NCBI RefSeq assembly: GCF_021432065.1 | Contig: NZ_CP090364.1 | Coordinates: 2,866,601-2,930,600, forward strand | Direction: 5' to 3' | Source: Photobacterium sp. TLY01 | Lineage (GTDB): Bacteria; Pseudomonadota; Gammaproteobacteria; Enterobacterales; Vibrionaceae | Length of the DNA: 64,000 nucleotides | Shown: piece by piece, positions 35,915-47,897 of the stretch | Layout of the letters: each line of letters opens with the position of its first letter | Position numbering within the stretch: position 1 is the stretch's first letter | Program-made: the position numbers and the translations under genes | Notes under the pieces: generated by a model | Database searches by the model: none | What the model was told of the DNA's origin: nothing | Seen by the model: the letters and a program-made list of their open reading frames with translations, nothing else

Positions 35915-36871
35915 TTAACAGGTGACTTGCTCGCAGATCGCCACTAACTGTTCGCGCAGCCACTGGTGGCCCTTGTCTTTTTGCGACGACTCATGCCAGC
36001 TCAGGTAACCGCTGATACGCTTGCCTTCAAACGGTAGCGTCATCAGCTGAAGCGACAAGGTCTCCGCCATGGATTCCGCCAGCCATTTCGGCATCACGGC
36101 AATCAGATCCGACTGACCAACCACATACATCATATTGCTCAGACTGCCGCCCTGATAAGCGATATGGCAGCCCGGAGACTGGTGATAGACGGCTTCGGCA
36201 AACCCGCGCGCACCCTGTACCGGCTGCAACACAGCGTGTTTTTCTGCCATAAATTCATCAGCACTCAGCGCCCCCTGAATGCGGGGGTGGTTTCCGGCAG
36301 CGACCACCACCAGCTCGTCTTTGAACAATTCAGTCGAGGTGAAGCCCTGATCATCAAAACGCAGATAATCGATGACAAAATCCAGCTCCTGATAGCGCAG
36401 TTTCTGCACCATATCGCTTTCGATCCCCGCTTCCAGTGCAACCTGGGCTTTGGGCGCCAGATCACCCAGCTGACGCAGGATGTGAGGGGCGAAACGGATG
36501 TCGAGCGGATTACATACCGCCAGACGGAATAAACGGTTCGATGTTTCCGGCAGGAAAGTCGAAGACGGCAGTTCGTTTTTAATGAGCTGCAGCGCCTGAC
36601 GCACAGGACCGAATAATTGCTTGGCTCTGGTGGTCGGCTGGATGCCTCTTCCATGGCGAATGAACAGCTCATCATCAAAGGTGGTTTTCAGCCGCGCCAC
36701 GGCATTGCTCACCGCTGGCTGAGACATACCCAGGTTATGTGCTGCTCGGGTGATATTCTGCTCCTGCATCACCGCATCAAATACTGTCAGCAAGTTCAGA
36801 TCCACATTCCGCAGGCTCAGGCCCATGGAAAGATTTTCTGCTGCTTGGAAAGACATACCTCTACGTGCCAT
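35915..36871 (-). CDS. leuO: LysR-family regulator LeuO
   Basis: LeuO is a global LysR-type regulator, often an H-NS antagonist, sited near the leu operon. From ATG 36871, which has GAGGTC upstream, it has 318 residues. The winged helix reads NLLTVFDAVMQEQNITRAAH followed by LGMSQPAVSNAVARLK, and the effector domain follows with FVIDYLRFDDQGF. A frame 35 codons longer exists (to 36976), but that part looks non-coding. The Vibrio order is conserved. The upstream stretch is AT-rich, as expected for an H-NS-bound gene. Confidence 0.92.
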   Translation of the reverse strand: MARRGMSFQAAENLSMGLSLRNVDLNLLTVFDAVMQEQNITRAAHNLGMSQPAVSNAVARLKTTFDDELFIRHGRGIQPTTRAKQLFGPVRQALQLIKNELPSSTFLPETSNRLFRLAVCNPLDIRFAPHILRQLGDLAPKAQVALEAGIESDMVQKLRYQELDFVIDYLRFDDQGFTSTELFKDELVVVAAGNHPRIQGALSADEFMAEKHAVLQPVQGARGFAEAVYHQSPGCHIAYQGGSLSNMMYVVGQSDLIAVMPKWLAESMAETLSLQLMTLPFEGKRISGYLSWHESSQKDKGHQWLREQLVAICEQVTC

Positions 36872-37191
36872 TTCTGACCTCTTCTTCGAATAATCCAGAG
36901 AGTCCTGCTCCCGCGAATCAGGGCACAACACCCTCACATACCCATTAGAAAACTGGGGGTAATCAGTATTATTCAAAAAAATGATGACACCAATACCCTG
37001 AGAGGACCCAACCCGATTCTAACAGTATGATATAGGTCAATATTGAACGATAGTCCAAACAAAAACAAGCAGATAAATTCGTTATAAAAATATCTAAAAG
37101 GATATAAAACAATATGACTAAAGATGAATTTCAATTACTTAGAAGGGAATCAGACACCTGACGCGTCAGCCACGTCAGGGAAAAAAAGCAA
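36872..37191. other. AT-rich leuO upstream region
   Basis: About 320 bp between the glycosyltransferase stop and leuO. The middle (about 37010-37140) is strongly AT-rich and is the likely leuO promoter and H-NS region. An inverted pair CCTGACG/CGTCAGG lies at about 37157-37180 without a U tract in the direction of transcription. A 15-codon plus-strand frame at 37114-37161 is not convincing. Confidence 0.45.
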
Positions 37192-38304
37192 TCAATAAGT
37201 CCCAGTGATTAATGATCGCTCACCGGACAGCCCGGCGTTTGGGGATAAATCAGACACAATTTCAAGCACAGGCTCCGGGAAGCTGACCGGTTCCCAGAGG
37301 GACTGGCACAGGGCTTCCACCGGCGGGCGGTTTTCTTCCTGTAACCAGCGCGCAACTGCCAGCGCCACGTCCGGCCAGATCACCTGCCCCGGCGAATGGC
37401 TGTCGAGCCAGTTGCGTAACGCGGCCGCATCGAGTGAATGCATGCCGACCGCCAGCCCCATCAACTCCAGCGTCGCCACATTGCTCAGCTGTTCGTACTG
37501 ACCTTGCAGCGGTTTGAGCAATAACTTCTTGCCCAGTGCGATGGCTTCAGACGGCAACTCAAAGCCACCGTTCGCTATCACCCCGTCGCACACAGCCAGC
37601 CGCTGATGAAAGCCGGTCCGGCTCAGTGCGCAGACCTGCACATTGTCCTGCTGATAATCCTGCCGCACCGAGGGGTGATAACAATAAAAAGTCACCGCGG
37701 AAAAGCGGGTCAGCATCGCCAGCACTTGATCCAGTGCTTCAAAAGGCAGGTACACCAGGATGGCGCCATCGGACTGCACCGCTAAGCCGGTCGACTGGGG
37801 CACGATCGGCGGCAGGATCGGGGCGCCGAAATGGTACCAGTGCAATCCCAGGGGTTGATCGGTCGGTGCGAAGAAGCGGATCAGCCTGCGGTCCAGCCAG
37901 CTTTCCCCTTCTTTGGGTACATCGTACAGAAATGCGCTCTGATGACTGAGCCCCAGACTGGGAATCCCCTGCCGGCGGGCGGCCCAGGCGGAAACCGGCT
38001 CAAAATCATTGATCACCAGATCATAGCCGGACAGATCCATCGCCTTGACCTCCTGCCAGAAATTCAGCAATGAATTGCGCCGGAAGGTTTGCCACTGATT
38101 CACCTTGCCATGCTCAGTGATAAAGGTCAGCCCCTTCGAGGTGCGATAATCACCGAAACACGCCATATCAAAATAGTCTTCAGCCGGACGGCCGGAGAAA
38201 TGAAAATCGACGCTCACCCCAAGCTGATCAAAGGCTCTGGCCATTTCTCTGGCCCGGGAAATGTGGCCGTTGCCAGTTCCTTGTACGCCGTAAAGTATCT
38301 TCAT
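37192..38304 (-). CDS. MJ1255/VC2487-family glycosyltransferase
   Basis: The 370-residue protein begins MKILYGVQGTGNGHISRA, the nucleotide-sugar loop of the MJ1255/VC2487 group (GT-B fold). It carries the typical IANGGFELPSEAIALGKKLL site near residue 245, and LKPLQGQYEQLSNV. The sugar and acceptor are not known for the group. Its ATG overlaps the stop of the PAP2 phosphatase gene (ATGA at 38301-38304). That coupling suggests both act on the same lipid-linked or membrane glycan substrate. Confidence 0.88.
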   Translation of the reverse strand: MKILYGVQGTGNGHISRAREMARAFDQLGVSVDFHFSGRPAEDYFDMACFGDYRTSKGLTFITEHGKVNQWQTFRRNSLLNFWQEVKAMDLSGYDLVINDFEPVSAWAARRQGIPSLGLSHQSAFLYDVPKEGESWLDRRLIRFFAPTDQPLGLHWYHFGAPILPPIVPQSTGLAVQSDGAILVYLPFEALDQVLAMLTRFSAVTFYCYHPSVRQDYQQDNVQVCALSRTGFHQRLAVCDGVIANGGFELPSEAIALGKKLLLKPLQGQYEQLSNVATLELMGLAVGMHSLDAAALRNWLDSHSPGQVIWPDVALAVARWLQEENRPPVEALCQSLWEPVSFPEPVLEIVSDLSPNAGLSGERSLITGTY

Positions 38305-38816
38305 ATCGCCCCCTTGACGACATCAAAGCACATCATGCCAAGCAAGGCGCCCGCCACAATATCGGTAATAAAATGCACGCCCAGCAGCACACGGGAGAAT
38401 CCGATCAGCATGGCCCAGGGCCAGACCAGCCAGGCTGCAGCCGGGTAAAAAGTAGAAATTAAAGACGCCATCAGAAAAGCGGCAGCGGTGTGACCGGACG
38501 GCAGGCTGTATTTGTCAGAAGGTTGAATAAAACTGGGCAACTGCGCCGGACGATTGCGTTTAAAGGTGTTTTTCAATAGCAGGTAGACAGGCAATTCCAG
38601 CAGAAAAGCCAGTAACCCCAGACCTAAGACCTGACCGCCCTGTTGCCGGTCAAATACCCAGGCCAGCAAGCCAAACAGTAAGTACAAGGGCCCGTCGCCC
38701 GAACGGGAGATTATCCGGCTCAGTGTCGCCACCGGCTGGTTAAAGCGGTGACACAGACATAAACTGGAAAAGGCATAATCAAAGCGCTGAATGGGTACTA
38801 AAACAGTCACTGCCAT
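38301..38816 (-). CDS. PAP2-family membrane phosphatase
   Basis: The 171-residue integral protein has the three PAP2 motifs: KNTFKRNRP at about residues 83-91, PSGH at about 106-109 with the catalytic His, and SRVLLGVHFITD at about 139-150. PAP2 enzymes dephosphorylate lipids such as phosphatidate or undecaprenyl diphosphate. It is coupled by an ATGA overlap to the downstream glycosyltransferase and is transcribed away from the leu operon. Confidence 0.9.
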   Translation of the reverse strand: MAVTVLVPIQRFDYAFSSLCLCHRFNQPVATLSRIISRSGDGPLYLLFGLLAWVFDRQQGGQVLGLGLLAFLLELPVYLLLKNTFKRNRPAQLPSFIQPSDKYSLPSGHTAAAFLMASLISTFYPAAAWLVWPWAMLIGFSRVLLGVHFITDIVAGALLGMMCFDVVKGAI

Positions 38817-39044
38817 AGCACAATTCTCCTCTTAACCTGTGCAGCCAGATTAAGAAGCGGATGTGACAAGCGGGTGACGATTTCGAGGAGGGATAATGAC
38901 AATCATCGTCTTTGCGCGGGCAGAAGGGAGCGGGGATGGCTGCGCGCTCAACAGAGTTGCGTGATAACCGCAGCTCGACGAGAACCAAAGCAGGTCAGAC
39001 TCCCCTGCTCTCCTATCTAAAATGCATAAAGATACAATTATCGC

Positions 39045-39072
39045 TTGACGCTAGTCTGTACAATTTGATATT
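39045..39072 (+). promoter_or_regulatory. Predicted leu operon promoter
   Basis: TTGACG (39045-39050) and GATATT (39067-39072) with a 16-bp spacer. Transcription would start near 39079, about 28 nt before the leader peptide. Confidence 0.5.
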
Positions 39073-39106
39073 CCTTTGGTCAACAACACAGCGGATCAAA
39101 AAAACA

Positions 39107-39172
39107 ATGCAAACACAATTCACCCTTCTACTCAGCCTACTCCTTCTCGTGACCAGTCGCGTGGGTAGCTGA
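39107..39172 (+). CDS. leuL: leu operon leader peptide
   Basis: The 21-residue frame reads MQTQFTLLLSLLLLVTSRVGS. Seven of its eight residues LLLSLLLL are leucine, encoded by a mix of CTT, CTA and CTC. It ends at TGA 39170-39172, and a terminator hairpin follows about 30 nt later. This is the classical attenuation layout: when charged tRNA-Leu is scarce the ribosome stalls on the leucine run and the terminator does not form. The frame is open further upstream, but only this ATG gives the leader. Confidence 0.9.
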   Translation: MQTQFTLLLSLLLLVTSRVGS

Positions 39173-39203
39173 TGGGTGAAATTCACCGCTAACAATTCAG
39201 ATT

Positions 39204-39228
39204 AACCCGCGCCCAAGCGCGGGTTTTT
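39204..39228 (+). terminator. leu operon attenuator terminator
   Basis: AACCCGCGC (39204-39212) pairs with GCGCGGGTT (39217-39225) around CCAA, followed by TTT. It lies between leuL and leuA and should respond to leucine supply. Confidence 0.9.
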
Positions 39229-39301
39229 CGTATAAAGGCCCGGCGTACAGGACGCGACCAAGCCATTATTAACAGGCAGGCCAACTAAAAAGGAAGCAAT
39301 C

Positions 39302-41946
<2,645 letters not shown>

Positions 41947-41972
41947 GCCGAACGACGAGGAGCAAACGAGCA

Positions 41973-43412
41973 ATGTCAAACACAACACACACAGCCAAAA
42001 CGCTGTACGAAAAAGTCTATGATGCCCACGTCGTGGTCGCCGCCGAAGGTGAAAACCCGATTTTGTATATCGACCGCCACCTGGTGCACGAAGTCACCTC
42101 ACCGCAGGCCTTTGATGGCCTGCGCGAAAAAGGCCGCCCGGTTCGCCAAACCGGCAAAACCTTCGCCACCATGGACCACAACGTGTCGACGCAGACTAAA
42201 GACATCAATGCGTCGGGCGAGATGGCACGTATCCAGATGGAAACCCTGGCCAAGAACTGTAAAGATTTCGGCGTCACCCTGTATGATCTGAACCACAAAT
42301 ACCAGGGCATCGTCCATGTCATGGGGCCTGAGCTGGGGATTACCCTGCCGGGCATGACTATCGTGTGCGGCGATTCCCACACCGCCACCCATGGGGCGTT
42401 CGGCGCGCTGGCCTTTGGGATCGGGACGTCTGAGGTTGAGCACGTGCTGGCCACCCAGACCCTGAAACAAGCCCGGGCCAAAACCATGAAGATTGAAGTC
42501 AGAGGCAAAGTCGCCCCTGGCATCACAGCCAAAGACATTATTCTGGCGATCATCGGCAAGACCACAGCTGCCGGCGGTACCGGCTATGTGGTGGAGTTCT
42601 GCGGCGAAGCGATCACCGATCTGAGCATGGAAGGCCGGATGACGGTCTGTAACATGGCCATTGAGCTGGGTGCCAAGGCCGGCCTGATTGCCCCGGATCA
42701 GACCACCTTTGATTACATCAAAGGCCGTCACTTTGCTCCCACCGACGCCAATTTTGACGCCGCTGTCGAATACTGGCAGACCCTGAAATCCGATCCCGAT
42801 GCCCAGTTCGACCACGTGGTCACCCTGGATGCCAAAGACATCAAACCACAGGTGACCTGGGGCACCAACCCGGGTCAGGTCATTGCCATTGATGAGCCGA
42901 TTCCGGCCCCGGACAGCTTCAGCGATGCGGTTGAGCGCTCTTCTGCCGCCAAAGCACTGGCCTACATGGGTCTGGAAGCGGGTAAAAAGCTGGCCGATTT
43001 CCCGATTGATAAAGTCTTCATCGGCTCTTGCACCAACTCCCGCATTGAAGATATGCGAGCTGCCGCCGCGGTTGCCAAAGGCCGCAAAGTCGCCCCCCAT
43101 GTGCAGGCACTGGTGGTGCCCGGTTCTGAGCAGGTCAAAGCACAGGCCGAACGCGAAGGGCTGGACAAAATTTTCATTGAAGCCGGTTTTGAATGGCGCC
43201 TGCCGGGCTGCTCTATGTGTCTGGCGATGAACAACGATCGCCTGGGGCCAGGGGAGCGCTGCGCCTCGACCAGTAACCGTAACTTCGAGGGCCGTCAGGG
43301 CCGCGATGGCCGCACTCACCTGGTGAGCCCGGCGATGGCCGCTGCCGCCGCCTGTGCCGGTCATTTCGTGGATATCCGCGAGCTGGACCAAGCCACCGTC
43401 GCCACCGCCTAA
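41973..43412 (+). CDS. leuC: 3-isopropylmalate dehydratase large subunit
   Basis: LeuC and LeuD form isopropylmalate isomerase, an aconitase-family enzyme with a 4Fe-4S cluster. The 479-residue subunit has [18 protein letters not shown] and the cluster cysteines in [12 protein letters not shown] (about residue 352) and [10 protein letters not shown] (about 412-415). The N-terminus is somewhat longer than the 466 residues of E. coli LeuC because of a Thr/Asn-rich opening [16 protein letters not shown] precedes the ATG. Confidence 0.97.
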   Translation: MSNTTHTAKTLYEKVYDAHVVVAAEGENPILYIDRHLVHEVTSPQAFDGLREKGRPVRQTGKTFATMDHNVSTQTKDINASGEMARIQMETLAKNCKDFGVTLYDLNHKYQGIVHVMGPELGITLPGMTIVCGDSHTATHGAFGALAFGIGTSEVEHVLATQTLKQARAKTMKIEVRGKVAPGITAKDIILAIIGKTTAAGGTGYVVEFCGEAITDLSMEGRMTVCNMAIELGAKAGLIAPDQTTFDYIKGRHFAPTDANFDAAVEYWQTLKSDPDAQFDHVVTLDAKDIKPQVTWGTNPGQVIAIDEPIPAPDSFSDAVERSSAAKALAYMGLEAGKKLADFPIDKVFIGSCTNSRIEDMRAAAAVAKGRKVAPHVQALVVPGSEQVKAQAEREGLDKIFIEAGFEWRLPGCSMCLAMNNDRLGPGERCASTSNRNFEGRQGRDGRTHLVSPAMAAAAACAGHFVDIRELDQATVATA

Positions 43413-43429
43413 TCTGAGAGGAAACAAAC

Positions 43430-44032
43430 ATGGCAGGAATCAAACAACATACTGGACTGGTGGTGCCGCTGGATGCCGCGAACGTCGACACTGACGCCAT
43501 CATTCCGAAGCAGTTTTTGCAGAAAGTGAACCGGACCGGTTTTGGCAAGCACCTGTTTCACGACTGGCGTTTTCTCGATGACGCCGGCCAGCAGCCAAAT
43601 CCTGAGTTCGTCCTCAACTACCCGCGCTATCAGGGCGCCAGTATCCTGCTGGCCCGTGAAAACTTCGGCTGCGGCTCCTCACGCGAGCACGCCCCCTGGG
43701 CCCTGGCTGACTACGGCATCAAGATCATGATTGCGCCGAGCTTTGCCGACATTTTTTATGGTAACGCAATCAACAACCAGATGGTGCCGGTGCGCCTGAC
43801 GGATACCGAAGTGGACGAGATTTTCCAGTTTGTCGACGCCAACCAGGGCGCTGAGGTGACAGTGGATCTGGAAAGCATGACGGTCAGTGCCAACGGCAAA
43901 ACCTACGCATTCGAGATTGACGAATTTCGTCGCCACTGCCTGCTGAATGGTCTGGATAACATCGGCCTGACCCTGCAGCACGAAGATAAAATCGCTGCGT
44001 ATGAAAGTCAGATCCCGGCCTTTCTGGCCTGA
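43430..44032 (+). CDS. leuD: 3-isopropylmalate dehydratase small subunit
   Basis: The small subunit, with LeuC, isomerises 2- to 3-isopropylmalate. The 200-residue protein has the swivel-domain motifs [21 protein letters not shown] and [18 protein letters not shown]. It closes leuABCD, lies 17 bp after leuC and is followed by a strong terminator. Confidence 0.97.
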   Translation: MAGIKQHTGLVVPLDAANVDTDAIIPKQFLQKVNRTGFGKHLFHDWRFLDDAGQQPNPEFVLNYPRYQGASILLARENFGCGSSREHAPWALADYGIKIMIAPSFADIFYGNAINNQMVPVRLTDTEVDEIFQFVDANQGAEVTVDLESMTVSANGKTYAFEIDEFRRHCLLNGLDNIGLTLQHEDKIAAYESQIPAFLA

Positions 44033-44060
44033 TCTATACTGTCAGTGCTGACTGACTCAG

Positions 44061-44088
44061 ACACCCTGCTCCGGCAGGGTGTTTTGTT
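44061..44088 (+). terminator. Terminator of leuABCD
   Basis: ACACCCTG (44061-44068) pairs with CAGGGTGT (44075-44082) around CTCCGG, followed by TTTGTT. Confidence 0.9.
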
Positions 44089-44161
44089 CAGCGCCGGTAC
44101 CGGAAAGAAACACCCTTTACTTCGGTCTGTTGAATATCAATCTTTTGACAGAGGTGTTCAC

Positions 44162-44962
44162 ATGTATCCGCTACGCCAAATCCTGACTGTGTTGAGCATG
44201 CTCACCTTGCTCAGCCTGTCTTTCGTCACACTCGCAGCGCCCAAAGCCGATCTCTGGCCTTTGTGGCAGGCCAGCAACCCGGGCAGTACCGAAAAAATTG
44301 ACCATACCCGCTGGCAAACCCTGCTCAACGACTATCTGCTGGTCGCCCCCGGGCAGACCCGCTTTCGTTATGCCGCGGTCAGCGCGCAGGATAAAACCGC
44401 GCTGGCTCGCTATCTGGACCAGCTCACCGCGCTGGACCCGCGCCGCTACAACCGTAATGAGCAATTTGCCTACTGGGTCAACCTGTATAACGCCCTGACG
44501 GTCAAAGTGATTCTGGATAACTATCCGGTCAGCTCGATCACCAAACTCGGTGGTTTGTTCAGCTTCGGCCCCTGGGATGAAAAGCTGATCACCATCAGCG
44601 GCCAGAGACTGTCACTCAATGATATTGAACACCGCATTTTGCGCCCGATCTGGCAGGATAAGCGAGTTCATTACGTGGTGAACTGTGCCAGTTTAGGCTG
44701 CCCGGATCTGCTCCCTGAGGTCATGCAGGCCGATCAGCTGGAGCAGCAACTGGACTTGGCCGCCAGACGCTTTATCAACAGCGAGAAAGGGGTTTCTGTG
44801 CGCGGCCAGCGTGTCCGCCTGTCGTCGATTTATGACTGGTATCAGAGTGATTTCGGCACCCTGGCTGAGCTGCAAACACACCTGAATCAATATCTCAGCC
44901 GGCCGGTGACCCTGACATCACCAACTTACGATTACGACTGGCGACTCAATGAGCTCAAATAG
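44162..44962 (+). CDS. DUF547-domain exported protein
   Basis: From ATG 44162 (GAGGTG upstream) the 266-residue protein has a signal peptide ending VTLA|APKA. It carries the DUF547 core: YWVNLYNALTVKVILDNYPV at about residues 106-125, the downstream FGPWDEK, DIEHRIL and the VNCASLGCPDL site with two cysteines. The fold is related to transglutaminase-like cysteine proteins, but the function is unassigned. The frame is open 39 codons further upstream through the leuD terminator, which is not a real start. It is a single gene between leuD and the thiamine operon. Confidence 0.88.
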   Translation: MYPLRQILTVLSMLTLLSLSFVTLAAPKADLWPLWQASNPGSTEKIDHTRWQTLLNDYLLVAPGQTRFRYAAVSAQDKTALARYLDQLTALDPRRYNRNEQFAYWVNLYNALTVKVILDNYPVSSITKLGGLFSFGPWDEKLITISGQRLSLNDIEHRILRPIWQDKRVHYVVNCASLGCPDLLPEVMQADQLEQQLDLAARRFINSEKGVSVRGQRVRLSSIYDWYQSDFGTLAELQTHLNQYLSRPVTLTSPTYDYDWRLNELK

Positions 44963-45061
44963 CCTCAGCTGACAACTGACAACTGACTAGCGCCTCAGGA
45001 TTCACAGCCGGCCGCAATTGTGGCTGGCAACCTGTCCCGGCCGCGTTTACAATGAGAGCCG

Positions 45062-45149
45062 TTCTCATGGGGAGTCTTCGGGCTGAGATCGTACGGCGTA
45101 CGGGACCCATTGAACCTGAACCAGATCATGCTGGCGGAGGAATTGAGAA
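45062..45149 (+). ncRNA. TPP riboswitch (THI element) upstream of thiBPQ
   Basis: The conserved THI blocks appear in order: GGGGAG with P1 strand TTCTCA, GGGCTGAGA, ACCCATTGAACCTGAACCAG, then ATGCTGGCGGAGGAATTGAGAA, whose TGAGAA closes P1. The region ends about 130 nt before the thiB GTG. No clear rho-independent terminator follows, so control is more likely of translation start or by Rho. Binding of thiamine diphosphate would turn the operon off. Confidence 0.93.
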
Positions 45150-45277
45150 AAACTGAGAGACAAGAAAGCACATCTTTACCCGCTTATCGTGCCTTTCCGG
45201 GAAACCTTCCCTCTCACTCAACCCCGCGCCTTGAAGAAATCGGAATTCCCTGTTTAACAGGAACTCAGGAGCGCTTT

Positions 45278-46264
45278 GTGAAACACCAACTGATAGCTTT
45301 ACCCCTGCTGGCTGCCGCCACGTCTGCCGCGGCCGCTCAACCGACTTTAACGGTTTACACCTACAGCTCTTTCACCGCCGACTGGGGACCAGGTCCGGCC
45401 ATCGAAACGGCTTTCGAAAAAGAATGCGACTGCGATCTTCAGTTTGTCGCCCTCGACGATGGCGTGTCGATCCTCAACCGGGTTCGTCTGGAAGGCAACA
45501 GCAGCAAAGCCGATCTGCTGTTAGGACTGGATAACAACCTGATGGCGGAAGCCAAGAAAACCGGCCTGCTGGCCACACACCAGGTCGATACCACGGCGGT
45601 TACCCTTCCGGGCGGCTGGAACGATGACACCTTTGTGCCTTTCGACTATGGTTACTTCGCTTTCATTTATGACAGCAAGAAACTGAGCAACCCGCCAGAG
45701 AGCCTGAAAGCCCTGGTTGAGCGCGACGATCTGACCATGATTTACCAGGATCCGCGCACCTCAACGCCGGGACAGGGTCTGATGCTGTGGGTGAAATCTG
45801 TCTATGGCGATCAAGCCGCCGCAGCCTGGCAGCAACTGGCGAAGAAAACCGTGACTGTGACCAAAGGCTGGTCAGAGGCCTACAATATGTTCCTCAAGGG
45901 CGAGGCCGATCTGGTGCTCTCTTACACCACCTCACCGGCCTACCACCTGATTGCCGAGCAAGACGACAAGTACAAAGCCGCCAACTTCAGCGAAGGGCAC
46001 TATCTGCAGGTGGAAGTCGCCGCTAAACTCAAAAACAGCCGCAACAGTGCGCTGGCTGATCAGTTCCTGGCCTTCATGCTGACCCCGGGCTTCCAGTCAC
46101 AGATTCCAACCGGAAACTGGATGTATCCGGTGACCAATCAGACACTGCCAGAAGGCTTCAGCAGCCTGCCCCTGCCTGCCAAGTCGCTGGAATTTTCCGC
46201 CGATGAAGTCGCGAAAGAGCGTAAAAGCTGGATTCGCGAGTGGCAGACTGCCCTGACCCAGTAA
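45278..46264 (+). CDS. thiB: Thiamine ABC transporter substrate-binding protein
   Basis: ThiB captures thiamine and its phosphates in the periplasm for import. The start is a GTG at 45278 with AGGAG six nt upstream, giving 328 residues with a signal peptide (LIALPLLAAATSAAAA|QPTL). The longer frame starting at 45110 runs through the riboswitch and is not real. Family marks are LTVYTYSSFTADWGPGP and AEAKKTGLLA. It heads thiBPQ, with 16 bp to thiP. Confidence 0.94.
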   Translation: MKHQLIALPLLAAATSAAAAQPTLTVYTYSSFTADWGPGPAIETAFEKECDCDLQFVALDDGVSILNRVRLEGNSSKADLLLGLDNNLMAEAKKTGLLATHQVDTTAVTLPGGWNDDTFVPFDYGYFAFIYDSKKLSNPPESLKALVERDDLTMIYQDPRTSTPGQGLMLWVKSVYGDQAAAAWQQLAKKTVTVTKGWSEAYNMFLKGEADLVLSYTTSPAYHLIAEQDDKYKAANFSEGHYLQVEVAAKLKNSRNSALADQFLAFMLTPGFQSQIPTGNWMYPVTNQTLPEGFSSLPLPAKSLEFSADEVAKERKSWIREWQTALTQ

Positions 46265-46280
46265 GGCAATAGGACAGATC

Positions 46281-47894
46281 TTGTTACTCTCCCGTTCCAG
46301 CCTGCCCGGCCTGTTCAGCGCCGGGCTGATCCTGATTGTCGTCGGCGGGGCGCTCAGCGCGCTGCTGACTCAGGCCACCGAACTGCAGCCGCTCAGCTTG
46401 TGGCAGGATCCTTACCTGCGTCATGTCACGGCCTTCAGCTTCAAGCAAGCGCTGCTCTCGACCCTGCTCAGTGTGATACCGGCGATTCCTGTGGCTTACG
46501 CCCTGTCGCGACGCCGTTTCCCGGGCCGCACGATACTACTGCGCTTATTCGCGATGACAGTGGTGCTGCCGGTACTGGTGGCGGTATTCGGCCTGCTGGC
46601 AATTTATGGCAACAGTGGTTTGCTGGCCCAATGGCTGGCCGCTTTAGACATGCGTCTGCCGTTCAGTATTTACGGTCTCAACGGCATTCTGCTTGCCCAT
46701 GTGTTCCTGAATCTGCCGCTGGCAAGCCGTTTACTGCTACAAAGTCTGGAAGGCATTCCGGCCGAACAGCATCAGTTGGCTGCCCATCTGGGCATGAAAG
46801 GCTGGCCGCTGTTCCGGCTGGTTGCCTGGCCGCGGCTGCGCCAGCAACTGCCGCAGGTCGCCGGGCTGGTGTTCATGCTGTGCTTTACCAGCTTTGCGGT
46901 CATTATGTCGCTCGGTGGCGGCCCGAAAGCCACCACAATCGAGCTGGCCATCTATCAGGCGCTGAGGTACGACTTTGATCTGGCTGCCGGTGCCATGCTG
47001 GCGTTATGGCAGATGCTACTGTGCTGCTCGTTGGTGTTGTTCAGCCAGCGCTTTGCCAAACCGCTGTCCACACTCAGCGGCCGGGTCCGCCAGGGGCATC
47101 CGAATTATCTCGACAGCCACACGGCAAGGGTGTGGGACGGATGCTGGATTGGCTTGGTACTCTTGTTAGTTCTGCCGCCTATGCTGGCGGTCCTGAGTGC
47201 CGGTCTGAACAGCCAGCTACCGCAACTGCTGGCCACCCCGGCCCTGTGGCAGGCCGTGACCCACTCGTTACAGATCGCAGCGCTGGCCTGTGTGCTGGCA
47301 CTGATCAGCGGTATCACCATACTCTGTGCCAGCCGTTACTGGCGGCTGCAACGCTACCGCCTCTCTGCCGACGGACTGGAGCTGATCGGCACCATTATTC
47401 TGGTCACTCCAGGGCTGGTGATCAGCACGGGGTTGTTTTTGCTGCTGCGCGAATTCACCGACGTCTTTGCCTCAGCCTTTTGGGTCGTGGTGGCCGTCAA
47501 TGCCCTGATGGCACTGCCTTATGTGATCAAAACCCTGAGCCAGCCGATGCTGCATCTCGCCCAGCAATACAATCCGCTGTGCCAGAGCTTGGGCATGCGC
47601 GGCCTGTCGCGCCTGTACCTGGTGGAATGGCGGGCACTGCGTAAACCGATTGCGCAGGCGATGGCGATCAGCTTCGTGCTGTCACTGGGCGATCTGGGCG
47701 CGATTGCGCTGTTCGGCAGCCAGGATTTTCAGACCCTGCCCCTGTACCTGTTCCAGCTGATGGACAGTTATCAGATGGAAGCCGCCGCCGTTGCCGCCCT
47801 GCTGTTGCTCTTGCTCAGCCTGGGCATTTTCACTGCGGTGGAAAACCTGCTCTTGCCCCGCTCTCCCTCATCTGCCCGCACTGCGAATGGATAA
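46281..47894 (+). CDS. thiP: Thiamine ABC transporter permease
   Basis: The 537-residue protein is a fused double permease with about 12 helices. It has two EAA-type loops, near residues 150-190 (EGIPAEQHQLAAHLGMKGW) and 420-460 (QYNPLCQSLGMRGLSRLYL), that contact the ATPase. The start is a TTG at 46281 after AGGACAG; no ATG is better placed. E. coli ThiP is of the same length. It lies between thiB and thiQ with 3 bp to the latter. Confidence 0.93.
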   Translation: MLLSRSSLPGLFSAGLILIVVGGALSALLTQATELQPLSLWQDPYLRHVTAFSFKQALLSTLLSVIPAIPVAYALSRRRFPGRTILLRLFAMTVVLPVLVAVFGLLAIYGNSGLLAQWLAALDMRLPFSIYGLNGILLAHVFLNLPLASRLLLQSLEGIPAEQHQLAAHLGMKGWPLFRLVAWPRLRQQLPQVAGLVFMLCFTSFAVIMSLGGGPKATTIELAIYQALRYDFDLAAGAMLALWQMLLCCSLVLFSQRFAKPLSTLSGRVRQGHPNYLDSHTARVWDGCWIGLVLLLVLPPMLAVLSAGLNSQLPQLLATPALWQAVTHSLQIAALACVLALISGITILCASRYWRLQRYRLSADGLELIGTIILVTPGLVISTGLFLLLREFTDVFASAFWVVVAVNALMALPYVIKTLSQPMLHLAQQYNPLCQSLGMRGLSRLYLVEWRALRKPIAQAMAISFVLSLGDLGAIALFGSQDFQTLPLYLFQLMDSYQMEAAAVAALLLLLLSLGIFTAVENLLLPRSPSSARTANG

Positions 47895-47897
47895 CGT

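Noticed and set aside
37114..37161. 15-codon plus-strand frame upstream of leuO
   Set aside because: Its ribosome site is weakly spaced, it has no regulatory codon run, and it lies in AT-rich promoter DNA.
42099..43427. Minus-strand 442-codon frame
   Set aside because: It mirrors leuC on the other strand; high GC at third positions keeps the antisense frame open. No family pattern or ribosome site.
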